Below, piece after piece: positions 16,640 to 24,350 of a stretch of 64,000 bases of DNA. Within the stretch, counting starts at the first letter, position 1. Each line of letters starts with the position of its first letter. Source of the stretch: Natronolimnobius sp. AArcel1 (lineage in GTDB: Archaea; Halobacteriota; Halobacteria; Halobacteriales; Natrialbaceae); the NCBI RefSeq assembly GCF_011043775.1, contig NZ_JAAKXY010000009.1:1-64000 (forward strand), written 5' to 3'. The notes beneath the pieces were generated by a model. The model worked only from the letters and a program-made list of their open reading frames with translations, searched no databases and was not told the DNA's origin. Both the position numbers and the translations under genes were made by a program.

Positions 16640-16890
16640 CGATAGATGACTGCGGTGTGCCCGCGCGTCTCGACGAGTTTCCCGTTGACACGATCGGCAA
16701 GATCCGCTGCTTGTTCCTCGGTCGAACTACCTGCTCGAGCAGCCCGCAAAAACTTGACTTTGACGAGGTCTGCATTCGAGAGTTGATCATTGAGTTCATC
16801 GACGACGGATTCGAGGCCGCTTTTGCCGACCCAGACGGTCACATCGAGATCGTGTGCCCGCTTTGCCAGTTCCTTCTTATCAATATCCAT
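16636..16890 (-). CDS. YhbY/CRM-domain RNA-binding protein
   Basis: 84 residues from ATG 16888-16890 (MDIDKKELAKRAHDLDVTVW). The CRM loop GxxG appears as VGKSGLESVVDELNDQLSNA, followed by LVKVKFLR and a final beta-strand VNGKLVETRGHTAVIYR. This fold binds ribosomal precursor RNA in bacteria and archaea. It sits between rnp4 and mscS with a four-base overlap downstream and a 67-base gap upstream, a synteny that links it to RNA processing. The start is set by alignment to the family; upstream in-frame sequence is unrelated. Confidence 0.9.
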   Translation of the reverse strand: MDIDKKELAKRAHDLDVTVWVGKSGLESVVDELNDQLSNADLVKVKFLRAARAGSSTEEQAADLADRVNGKLVETRGHTAVIYR

Positions 16891-16957
16891 GACCTCGAGT
16901 ATGAACGGAAGACAGTTGAATCTTCGCGAATCAGTCGGGCACACTTCACCGCTCGAG

Positions 16958-17236
16958 TCAGCCCTCGTAGGGATATCGCGCGTGGGCACCGCAGTCACAG
17001 GTAATGACGACGTGGCCGTCTTGCAGCCTGACGCGGGCGTTTTTGCCGGGTCGAAGATAGACGTCGCACGAATCGCAGGTAAACCGTCGAAACTCTCGAG
17101 GGAGCGTGAGTCGATTTCGCTCTGCAACGCGGCGGGCGAGTCGAACGTAGTCTCGTGCTCTGTCGTCGTTCCCGTCCGCTGCCGCCGCTTTCGCGAGGTC
17201 GTGCAGCCGTTCGATTCGCTCGGCGGCAATCGTCAT
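16958..17236 (-). CDS. rnp4: Ribonuclease P protein component 4 (Rpp21 homologue)
   Basis: 92 residues from ATG 17234-17236 (MTIAAERIERLHDLAKAAAA). Two N-terminal helices, then a zinc ribbon: FTCDSCDVYLRPGKNARVR and HVVITCDCGAHARYPYEG give four Cys ligands. It is a protein subunit of archaeal RNase P, which trims tRNA 5' leaders, and pairs with Rpp29. Length is normal for haloarchaea. It is the first gene of the rnp4-yhbY-mscS operon and is divergent from the binding-protein gene. Confidence 0.92.
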   Translation of the reverse strand: MTIAAERIERLHDLAKAAAADGNDDRARDYVRLARRVAERNRLTLPREFRRFTCDSCDVYLRPGKNARVRLQDGHVVITCDCGAHARYPYEG

Positions 17237-17446
17237 AGCGACCGGTTTGGGCGGTTTGCCTATTGATGTTGTGTTCCGTCGTCCACACGAGCGACCATTA
17301 CAGGAAACCACCAATCACTGGCTTCTCGACTCGAGTTCGAACACAATACTGTTATATCGCCGGTAGCAAACAGAGTAGCAACTCGGAGTCGCCGCTATCA
17401 GTCACCGGCGGCGAGTACGCCTCGCTCTCATCTCCGCTCACTCGCT

Positions 17447-19366
17447 ATGTCCAACCTACTTTCGACGGCGCGCTCGGCCGACGACGCTGGTACCAGTTCA
17501 CTGAGCCGCCGCACGATGCTGGCGGCGACCGCTGGCACAACCGTCTCACTCAGCGGCTGTATCCGCCAGTTCCGCAGCGCGGTCAACCGCGACGGCTACG
17601 ACCCACTCTCGCTGACGATTACGACCCTGCCAGCCGATGGCGACCGCGAAAGTATCCAGCTTTCTCGAGCAATCCGAAACGTCCTCGAGACGGCAGGCAT
17701 CGACGTCTCGATAGATATGCGTGCCGACGAGGAGTTTCGACGCTCGATTCTGATTAATCACGACTACGACCTCTACGTCGGCGCACACCCCGGCGACACC
17801 GACCCAGCGTTTCTCTACGACATGCTTCACTCGCAGTTTGCCGAAGAAGCCGGCTGGCAGAACCCGTTTGGCCTGACGAATCTCACCGTCGACGACCGTC
17901 TCGAGACCCAGCGAACCGCAGCCAGCGACGAGCGCGCAGCCGCTGTCACGGAGACGCTCGAGGCAGTCGCGATGGAACAGCCGTTTGTTCCGATCTGTGC
18001 CCCAACGGAGTATCGCGTCGCCAGAACCGACCGCGTCGAAGGCTGGGGAGCGGACGATCGCCATCCAGCGACCAAACACGGCTATCTCGGCCTCGAGACG
18101 ACGGCGGACACTGGCGACGACCCGTTCGAACTGCGGGCAGCGCACACGGATGCCCGCCCCTCGCAGAACCTCAACCCGCTGTCAGTCGAGTATCGCGACC
18201 GCGGGTTGGTCGTCGATCTCGTCTACGACTCGCTCGCACTCGAGTCGGCGACGAATTTCGAGACGCAGATGCTCGATTCTGAGGGGGCTGCAGCAGTTGC
18301 TGACGGCGAGGAAACTGCTGCGACGGAGACGCCTGACGAGGACGATGCGGCGGACGACGAAAACCAGACGCCGGAACTCGTTCCATGGCTCGCAGCCGAC
18401 TGGGAGTGGGACGACCAGACACTTTTGATCACGCTCCGCGAGGACTGTCAGTTCCACGACGGCGAGCCACTCACCGCGTCAGACGTCGCCTTTACCTACG
18501 AGTTTCTGGCCGATACGACACTCGGTGCTGATGGCGCCCCAGCACCCACCCCACGCTACCGTGGGCAGGTCGACGCTATCGACGCAATCGAATTGGACGA
18601 CACCGACGACTACCATCTCGAGATAACGGTCTCGGCGAGCCAGATCGTCGGCGAACGCGTCCTTACCGTCCCCATCCTCCCGGAACATATCTGGCGCGAG
18701 CGCGCAAGCGCCCCGAGCGTTCCGGGCATGCACGTCGCCCCGGGAACGACCGACGCACTCGTCACGGACAACGTCCCACCGATTGGCAGCGGCCCGTTCG
18801 CCTTCGAGAGCCGAACCGACCGCGAACACGTCACGTTCGAACGCTTTGACGACCACTTTACACTTCGAGACGATGTTTCGCTCCCCGAACCCACCGTCGA
18901 GGAGTTTCGCATTCAGATCGACCCCCGCAGTACCTCCGCGCTGACGCTCGTCGAAGACGGTGACGCAGACGTGACGACAACCCCACTCGAGAGCTACGTC
19001 GTCGATGACGTCCTCGAAGAGACTGGCGACGATGTGGCCGTCCTCGAGTCCTCGTCGTGGTCGTTCTATCATCTCGGCTTTAATACCCGGCGAGCGCCGT
19101 TTGGAAACCCCAACTTCCGGCGAACCGTTGCGCAACTGCTCGATAAGGAGTGGCTGGTCGAATCGGTGTTTGATGGCCATGCTCGGCCGATTGCAACGCC
19201 AGTGACGGACGAGTGGACGCCTGACTCGCTTGCATGGGACGGCGACGATCCGGAGACCCCGTTTGCTGGAACGGACGGTGACGTAGACGGATCGACTGCA
19301 CGCGCCCTGTTCGAAGACGCTGGGTTCAGCTATGACACTGACGGGAATCTACGGGTGAGAGACTAA
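17447..19366 (+). CDS. ABC-type peptide/solute-binding lipoprotein with permuted lobes
   Basis: 639 residues. A Tat lipoprotein signal is visible (SLSRRTMLAATAGTTVSLSG, lipidation Cys38). Residues about 50-215 match the part normally found near the C-terminus of SBP_bac_5 proteins: RAIRNVLETAGIDVSIDMRA, then NHDYDLYVGAHPGDTDPAFL. From about residue 225 on comes the normal N-terminal part: QNLNPLSVEYRDRGL, VVDLVYDSLA, the hallmark REDCQFHDGEPLTASDVAFT, then NFRRTVAQLLDKEWLVESVF, ending LFEDAGFSYDTDGNLRVRD. So the domain order looks circularly permuted. An acidic linker lies near 280-305. No ABC permease or ATPase is adjacent; a PAP2 gene overlaps its stop. Confidence 0.82.
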   Translation: MSNLLSTARSADDAGTSSLSRRTMLAATAGTTVSLSGCIRQFRSAVNRDGYDPLSLTITTLPADGDRESIQLSRAIRNVLETAGIDVSIDMRADEEFRRSILINHDYDLYVGAHPGDTDPAFLYDMLHSQFAEEAGWQNPFGLTNLTVDDRLETQRTAASDERAAAVTETLEAVAMEQPFVPICAPTEYRVARTDRVEGWGADDRHPATKHGYLGLETTADTGDDPFELRAAHTDARPSQNLNPLSVEYRDRGLVVDLVYDSLALESATNFETQMLDSEGAAAVADGEETAATETPDEDDAADDENQTPELVPWLAADWEWDDQTLLITLREDCQFHDGEPLTASDVAFTYEFLADTTLGADGAPAPTPRYRGQVDAIDAIELDDTDDYHLEITVSASQIVGERVLTVPILPEHIWRERASAPSVPGMHVAPGTTDALVTDNVPPIGSGPFAFESRTDREHVTFERFDDHFTLRDDVSLPEPTVEEFRIQIDPRSTSALTLVEDGDADVTTTPLESYVVDDVLEETGDDVAVLESSSWSFYHLGFNTRRAPFGNPNFRRTVAQLLDKEWLVESVFDGHARPIATPVTDEWTPDSLAWDGDDPETPFAGTDGDVDGSTARALFEDAGFSYDTDGNLRVRD

Positions 19367-20280
19367 TGCTGGTCCAAGTGCTGGTTCGACTGGTTATCGT
19401 CGTGGCCCTTATGAGCGTGGTTTCGATTGCCCTATTTGTCGGCCGCTACCGACTCCGGGCGACGTTCACCGAGTGGCGAAGCCGTGTCCGTGCAATCGCA
19501 CCGATCACGCTCCTTCTTGGTGGGGTCTTGCTGTTCAATAGCGTTGCGAGACAGTACGGCCCTGACTTCTCCTGGCTGCGACTGGTCGAGTGGAATATTA
19601 CGTGGGCCATCTACGACATCGAAGGCCAGTTCATCCTCTGGCTCCAGTCGTACTCAACGCCTGAGATCACCGCGTACTTCTCGTTTATTTACATCTATGG
19701 CTACGTCTTCTTGCTCGCGTTCCCCGTTATGGCGTACTTCGCGCTCTCGAATACGCGTCCCGCTCGAGAGTTGTTGACGGCGTACACGCTGAACTACGTC
19801 CTTGGACTGCTCTGTTATACGTTCATCATCGCGTACGGTCCTCGAAACATGATGCCGGAACTCGTCGAGGCACTGCTGTACGATACGTACCCACAGTACC
19901 AACACCTCACCCGACAGGTCAACCGAAATACGAACGTCTTCCCGTCACTGCATACCTCGCTTGCAGTTACCGTCACGTTCCTCGCCTACCGCACGCGCGA
20001 TGTCTATCCGAAGTGGTTCCTTCTCGCGACCGGCCTTGGCGTCTCCGTCGCCATCTCGACGATGTATCTCGGGATTCACTGGGCAATCGACGTCGTCGCC
20101 GGCATCGGACTGGCCTACATCAGTGTCGCCCTCGCGGGGGCACTCGTTGGCCGCTGGTCGCTCTCAGCCTGGCTCGAGGGACGCATTCCAGCGCTCCCCG
20201 GTTTCGGACGCGATGAGAGTGACCACCCAGAAGCAGGAGCCGATTCCGAGACGGAGCCGACACGAACTGACGGCAACTAA
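19366..20280 (+). CDS. PAP2/inositol-phosphorylceramide-synthase-like membrane phosphotransferase
   Basis: 304 residues, about six membrane helices. The acid-phosphatase motifs C2 FPSLHTSLAVTVTFLAY and C3 STMYLGIHWAIDVVAGIGLA are intact (catalytic His in each, Asp in C3). Motif C1 is less clear, as in AUR1-type enzymes. Known members dephosphorylate or transfer phospho-headgroups on lipids on the outer face of the membrane. The C-terminal 40 residues are acidic and cytoplasmic. The ATG shares its first base with the stop of the binding-protein gene (TAATG), so the two are co-translated. Confidence 0.82.
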   Translation: MLVQVLVRLVIVVALMSVVSIALFVGRYRLRATFTEWRSRVRAIAPITLLLGGVLLFNSVARQYGPDFSWLRLVEWNITWAIYDIEGQFILWLQSYSTPEITAYFSFIYIYGYVFLLAFPVMAYFALSNTRPARELLTAYTLNYVLGLLCYTFIIAYGPRNMMPELVEALLYDTYPQYQHLTRQVNRNTNVFPSLHTSLAVTVTFLAYRTRDVYPKWFLLATGLGVSVAISTMYLGIHWAIDVVAGIGLAYISVALAGALVGRWSLSAWLEGRIPALPGFGRDESDHPEAGADSETEPTRTDGN

Positions 20281-20412
20281 GCGATGCTGTGCTATTTGGA
20301 TCAAATTGACAGCGACACCACTCACAGAGCGGTTGCCAGCAAAACGAACGCCAGATGTGTCATCGACTGGTGGTTCTCGCAGTCGACGATCGATGCGAGA
20401 GGTGGTAGTTAG

Positions 20413-20781
20413 CTAGTTGTCCTCGAGTGCGTCGGCGATCCGCTTGAGTGCACGAGTTTGATCGCGCATCTCATCGCGCATCTGGCGGACTTCGCGGACG
20501 AGTTCCTCGTTGCTTTCGTCACCGCCGCGTCCACCCGGGCCACCGGGGCCGCCTCCGCCACCCATCATGCCGCCCATCATCTGCGCGAAGGGGTTACCTC
20601 CACCGCCCATCCCGCCGGGGGCGCCTCCGCCGCCGCCGAACGGACTCTCGGGTGGACCCTCACCTTCGCCTTCTTCGGCGCGTTTTTCGCGGATTTCCTC
20701 AACGCGCTCGCGGAACGATTTCTCCTCCTCAGCGTCACTGTCAGCATCGCCATTCTCGGCTGGTTCGTTTTCGTCCGTCAT
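20413..20781 (-). CDS. Acidic, Gly/Met-rich protein with C-terminal coiled coil
   Basis: 122 residues from ATG 20779-20781 ([20 protein letters not shown]), with GGAGGG just upstream. The middle is a Gly-Gly-Met-rich low-complexity run ([20 protein letters not shown]), and the end is helical ([20 protein letters not shown]). The Gly/Met-rich part resembles the tails of prefoldin and group II chaperonins, and the divergent neighbour is prefoldin beta, which ends in a similar Gly-rich tail. The family is not recognised. A frame extended upstream to 20952 is rejected for its basic composition. Confidence 0.65.
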   Translation of the reverse strand: MTDENEPAENGDADSDAEEEKSFRERVEEIREKRAEEGEGEGPPESPFGGGGGAPGGMGGGGNPFAQMMGGMMGGGGGPGGPGGRGGDESNEELVREVRQMRDEMRDQTRALKRIADALEDN

Positions 20782-20941
20782 ACCCTCCGATTCTGTGCGA
20801 CTGCGGAAAAGGATTGCCATGTTTTCGATTCGAATCACTCGTTTCGCCTCCCGACGCCGACACGACACCCACCCCGATTGTCCGGCTTGCCGACGAGCGA
20901 CAAAGCTTGGCTTTATCAGTGCGGAGGGCGACGGTCGAGAC

Positions 20942-21340
20942 ATGCAAGGCAATCTGCCGCCAGAGGCACAGGAGAAAATCGAACAGCTTCAGGACCTGCA
21001 GGAAACGGCCCAGGAGGTCGCTATCCAGAAACAGGAAGCCGAATCAAGCCTCACCGAGGCAGAAAACGCGCTCGACGAACTCGAGAACATCGACGACGAT
21101 ACCACGATGTATCGCAACGTGGGCGAACTACTCGTCGAAACCGACTACGACGCAGCCGAAGAAGACCTTTCGGACAAAGTCGACACCCTCGAGATCCGTC
21201 TCGAGACCCTCGAGAAGCAAGAAGACCGCGTACAGGATCAGTTCGAGGGTCTGCAGGGCGAACTCGAAGAGTTGCTCGGCGGCGGTGGCGGCATGGGCGG
21301 ACCAGCCGGCCCAGGCGGCCCAGGCGCTGGCGGCGCGTAA
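20942..21340 (+). CDS. pfdB: Prefoldin subunit beta
   Basis: 132 residues from ATG 20942 ([20 protein letters not shown]). Two long coiled-coil helices ([20 protein letters not shown], and [20 protein letters not shown]) flank the beta-hairpin [20 protein letters not shown], as in all beta prefoldins. A Gly-rich tail [16 protein letters not shown] ends the protein. Prefoldin is the alpha2-beta4 jellyfish chaperone that hands unfolded proteins to the thermosome. The next gene (DUF3194) starts right after the stop. The alpha subunit is not in the window. Confidence 0.93.
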   Translation: MQGNLPPEAQEKIEQLQDLQETAQEVAIQKQEAESSLTEAENALDELENIDDDTTMYRNVGELLVETDYDAAEEDLSDKVDTLEIRLETLEKQEDRVQDQFEGLQGELEELLGGGGGMGGPAGPGGPGAGGA

Positions 21341-21595
21341 ATGTCGACCGGCGAACCGACTGCTGAGGAGGTCGTCCAGACGGCCTCCGACGCTGCGGAA
21401 GGCTACGTCTTCGCGCAGTACAAACAATCAGCAGTACGCGACCTCGACGTAACCGTCGAATTCGAAGACGGCGTCCTCGAGGTCGACGTGTATCTCAACG
21501 CACCCGGCGAGGACGGCGGTCCCGACCCGGAACAGGTCGCTGACGATGCCGCGCTCACCGCGCGGGAAGCCGTTGACGACCTGTTCGGCGAGTAA
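21341..21595 (+). CDS. DUF3194 family protein
   Basis: 84 residues. The start ATG follows the prefoldin stop with no gap. The single domain DLDVTVEFEDGVLEVDVYLN is typical of DUF3194, a small archaeal alpha/beta family that is regularly found beside prefoldin beta. The function is unknown; the fixed neighbourhood suggests a link with protein folding or translation, which is inference. Confidence 0.85.
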   Translation: MSTGEPTAEEVVQTASDAAEGYVFAQYKQSAVRDLDVTVEFEDGVLEVDVYLNAPGEDGGPDPEQVADDAALTAREAVDDLFGE

Positions 21596-21603
21596 TCGTC
21601 GGC

Positions 21604-21609
21604 ATTTTT
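21604..21609 (+). terminator. T-run after the prefoldin/DUF3194 pair
   Basis: Five T residues (21605-21609) follow the DUF3194 stop by about ten bases, the usual form of an archaeal intrinsic terminator. No stem precedes it. Confidence 0.4.
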
Positions 21610-21673
21610 CGCAGTCTATACGGTCTCGAGCGTTGCCTCTCGAGACGTTCGTCTACGTAATTATTAGACGGAG

Positions 21674-22579
21674 CTACTGCATGGCTTTGACCCAGCCCGG
21701 AACTGAGGCCATTCCCTCTTTGTCCTCCCAACCGTTCTCACGCAGATAGGTCTCGAGATCAGCAAACTCGAACCCGAATCGCTCCTCGAGGCCGTCGATA
21801 TCGGCGCTGTAGCCAACCTCGTTGAACCACTCGCACATGACGGTGAACTCCTCGCCGAAGGAGTCGTAGGCGTCCTCGATGGGGACGTGAACGGGGTCGA
21901 CATCCTGGCCGGTGACCTCTGACAGGACGTCTGCGGTTTCTGCAAGCGTCAACTCGTCACCTGCGAGTTCGATTCGCTCGCCGATGAACTCGTCAGGGTT
22001 CTCGAGGGCAACTGCGGCCGCGTGACCGACGTCGTCGTCATCGATCATCTGCAGGGAGACGCCCTCCTCGAGCGGGAGCGCAAGTTGACCGTCCTCGACG
22101 ACGTCCTCGGCGAACGCCTCGAGATTCTGGAAGAAGAAGACGGGGCCAAGCGTCGTCAGCGGGAGGTCGAGGTCTTGTGCGTGCTGTTCGATTTCGTCGG
22201 CCGAATCGAAGTGGGGAACCCCAGTGTCTTCCCAGTGGCTGCCGACGCCGCTGAAGACGACCTGGTCGACGTCTTCCTCGCTTGCGACATCGGCGATGTT
22301 CTTTCCTTGCTGGACCTGCTGGTCGTAGCCGACCGTCCAGAAGTTCGTGACCGCGAAGACGGCATCCACGTCGGCGACGTGTGATGCGAACGAGTCCGGT
22401 TCGTCCAGGTCGCCTTCGACCATCGTTACACCGCGGTCGGACAGCGACTCGGCGACGTCACTCGAGGCGTCGCGCGTGAGCCCATAAACGTCGAACTCGG
22501 TCTCAGACTCGAGCAGGTGGTCGACGACGCTGCCACCCTGGTTGCCGGTTGCGCCGGTGACGAGGACGCTCGTGGCCAT
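21674..22579 (-). CDS. NmrA-like NAD(P)-binding protein
   Basis: 301 residues. The Rossmann loop SVLVTGATGNQGGSVVDHLL is near the N-terminus. The segment FAVTNFWTVGYDQQVQQGKN, followed by IADVASEEDVDQVVFSGVGS, matches NmrA/HSCARG proteins, atypical short-chain dehydrogenases that sense NADP(H) rather than catalyse. The active-site Tyr-x-x-x-Lys is missing, consistent with that role. A canonical GGAGGTGA (22586-22593) lies six bases before ATG. A 27-codon ORF and an inverted repeat precede it, so regulation by redox state is plausible but not shown. Confidence 0.85.
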   Translation of the reverse strand: MATSVLVTGATGNQGGSVVDHLLESETEFDVYGLTRDASSDVAESLSDRGVTMVEGDLDEPDSFASHVADVDAVFAVTNFWTVGYDQQVQQGKNIADVASEEDVDQVVFSGVGSHWEDTGVPHFDSADEIEQHAQDLDLPLTTLGPVFFFQNLEAFAEDVVEDGQLALPLEEGVSLQMIDDDDVGHAAAVALENPDEFIGERIELAGDELTLAETADVLSEVTGQDVDPVHVPIEDAYDSFGEEFTVMCEWFNEVGYSADIDGLEERFGFEFADLETYLRENGWEDKEGMASVPGWVKAMQ

Positions 22580-22580
22580 T

Positions 22581-22664
22581 TCAGTTCACCTCCTCGGCGC
22601 TGGTGAGTGTGGCGGTCGTCGTCTGATCAGCGGTTCGAACGGTGGCTTCGGTCACTGGTTTCAT
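22581..22664 (-). CDS. 27-codon leader ORF upstream of the nmrA-like gene
   Basis: The ORF reads MKPVTEATVRTADQTTTATL, then TSAEEVN, and stops one base before the ATG of the NmrA-like gene, over the gene's Shine-Dalgarno. A TATA-like CTATGTAG at 22688-22695 on the minus strand places the transcript start at or next to its ATG, so it could be translated leaderless. It may be a coupling or attenuation leader; the peptide itself shows no known motif. Confidence 0.45.
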   Translation of the reverse strand: MKPVTEATVRTADQTTTATLTSAEEVN

Positions 22665-22667
22665 TAC

Positions 22668-22689
22668 GTTACCTGGTTCGTCAAGTAAC
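22668..22689 (-). promoter_or_regulatory. Inverted repeat operator candidate for the nmrA-like gene
   Basis: GTTAC at 22668-22672 and GTAAC at 22685-22689 form a 22-bp inverted repeat between the TATA-like box and the predicted start site. Its extended half sites, TTACCTGG and TTACTTGA (read outward), agree in six of eight positions. The position is that of a repressor operator. The regulator is not known. Confidence 0.45.
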
Positions 22690-22883
22690 TACATAGCTGT
22701 TTGGCGACGCGACAGATACCACGTGACATCAGTGTTAGCTCGCTCGAGCCGACGGACTTAGTCGCTCGAGCTGTGGCTCAGACGGTTGGTCGGGACAATG
22801 GGCGAACTGAAGGGAAACGGATCGGCTTGAGCAGGGTGCTATGAGATTCGGAGAACAAAATCGACCGGACAACCGGAACCGCG

Positions 22884-23438
22884 CTACTGCGACTCGCAGA
22901 TGTCGATGAAGTTCTCGAAGATTTCGTCGCCCTCTTCGGTGTGAGCGACTTCGGGGTGCCACTGGACGCCGTAGATATCTCGATCCGTGTTGCTCATCGC
23001 CTCAACATCGCAGACGTCGCTTTTACCCGTGAGTTCGAAGCCATCGGGAAGTTCTTTGACCTCGTCTGCGTGGCTCGCCCAGACGCGCGTTTCGGGGTGC
23101 AAGGAGCCAGTCAGCGGGTCGTCGCTGTCGACGATTTCGACCGTGACGTCGGCGTAGCCGCCGTAGTCGCCACCGCCGACGCGACCGCCGAGTTCCTCTG
23201 CGATGAGTTGCATACCGAGACAGATGCCAAGGACCGGAATGTCCGCCTCGAGATACTCGGCGGACGTACCGATGCGGTCCATGTCGGGGCCACCCGAGAG
23301 GACGACGCCGTCAGCGTCGACGTCTTCGGGTGGGGTGTCGTTGTCGATCAGTTCGGTTTCGACGCCGAGGTCACGCAGCGCGCGACGCTCTAAGTGCGTA
23401 AACTGCCCGTGGTTGTCCACCACGACGATTTTCGTCAT
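22884..23438 (-). CDS. guaAA: GMP synthase, glutamine amidotransferase subunit A
   Basis: 184 residues from ATG 23436-23438 (MTKIVVVDNHGQFTHLERRA). A class I glutamine amidotransferase: nucleophile Cys73 in VLGICLGMQLIAEEL, and the His/Glu pair in YGVQWHPEVAHTEEGDEIF. Archaeal GMP synthase is split; this subunit supplies ammonia to the separate ATP-pyrophosphatase subunit B that converts XMP to GMP. Subunit B is not in the window. The upstream in-frame ATG at 23459 is not favoured by family length. It is divergent from the Nudix gene. Confidence 0.93.
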   Translation of the reverse strand: MTKIVVVDNHGQFTHLERRALRDLGVETELIDNDTPPEDVDADGVVLSGGPDMDRIGTSAEYLEADIPVLGICLGMQLIAEELGGRVGGGDYGGYADVTVEIVDSDDPLTGSLHPETRVWASHADEVKELPDGFELTGKSDVCDVEAMSNTDRDIYGVQWHPEVAHTEEGDEIFENFIDICESQ

Positions 23439-23555
23439 TGGGCGTTCATAGTGAGTCACTCGGTAAAAGCGGTCCGGAACGTTCTCTCAGGACGGTTCGC
23501 ACTCGAGTCGGCATCACATCCGTTATTTCAGGGCGGGGTCTATCACTGCCAATCG

Positions 23556-24053
23556 ATGGGGCGTGATCTATCACCGGACACACCGCGTGAGACGCAGACA
23601 ATTCGTGTGCCGCCGGCAGACATACAGGCGTACCGAGACTGGACACTCGAGGGATCTGGACTCACTGCCGCGGCACGCGTCACCGACGCTGCCGGCCGAA
23701 TTGCACTCGTCAAAAACCACTGGTCGAACGGCTGGATCGTTCCCGGCGGCGCGGTCGAGCCAGGCGAATCGCTCATCGACGCTGCCCGACGCGAAGTGCA
23801 CGAAGAAACCGGACTCAAGGCGACCATCCGCGACCCGCTTCTCATAATTGATCAGACGTACGTCTCGACGGCTGATCGGGAAACGCGTGTGTCCGCACAG
23901 TTCGTCGTCTTCGATGCAGACGCGACCGGGACAATTCCCGATTCCGACCGACTGGGTGTGGAGACGGGCGAAATTCGTGCGGCGCGGTGGTTCAGAACAC
24001 TTCCGGATGAGCTTCACGAGGCTGACCTGTTCCGGCCATATCTTCGAGAGTGA
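23556..24053 (+). CDS. Nudix hydrolase
   Basis: 165 residues from ATG 23556 (MGRDLSPDTPRETQTIRVPP). The Nudix box GAVEPGESLIDAARREVHEE is complete (GX5EX7REUXEEXGU), giving the Mg2+-binding Glu cluster. The preceding strand IALVKNHWSNGWIVPGG is typical. Substrate could be NTPs, NDP-sugars or others; nothing in the sequence decides. The frame is open 54 codons further upstream, overlapping guaAA, but that part has no family character. Confidence 0.85.
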   Translation: MGRDLSPDTPRETQTIRVPPADIQAYRDWTLEGSGLTAAARVTDAAGRIALVKNHWSNGWIVPGGAVEPGESLIDAARREVHEETGLKATIRDPLLIIDQTYVSTADRETRVSAQFVVFDADATGTIPDSDRLGVETGEIRAARWFRTLPDELHEADLFRPYLRE

Positions 24054-24111
24054 CTCCGTTCAACTCTCAACACCCCGTACGTTTATGCTGGTCCCAGCAG
24101 AGAGTGTGTGT

Positions 24112-24249
24112 ATGGCATTCGATGTGCGTGAGTTTGAGCATCCGTCCTGGCTGACCGCTGCAGGCACCATCACCGGCTATCTGTTGATCCTGGTCGTGTT
24201 GACCGTTGCACTATTTGTCGTCCCGTGGCTGATTTTCGCAGCGCTATAG
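24112..24249 (+). CDS. Small single-helix membrane protein
   Basis: 45 residues, MAFDVREFEHPSWLTAAGTI followed by TGYLLILVVLTVALFVVPWL, ending IFAAL. A TTTATG box at 24081-24086 lies about 28 bases before ATG 24112, a normal leaderless promoter, which supports a real gene. One transmembrane helix fills the second half. Similar tiny membrane proteins are common in haloarchaea and have no known function. Confidence 0.65.
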   Translation: MAFDVREFEHPSWLTAAGTITGYLLILVVLTVALFVVPWLIFAAL

Positions 24250-24350
24250 CCACGTTGGCGCTCCTGCTCGAGCGGCCGTGGCGGTGCAGACATATGAGTC
24301 ACTCAACGGCAGTACTACTCGTCGAAAGGAGAAGAACCCAGGAGTGACGA

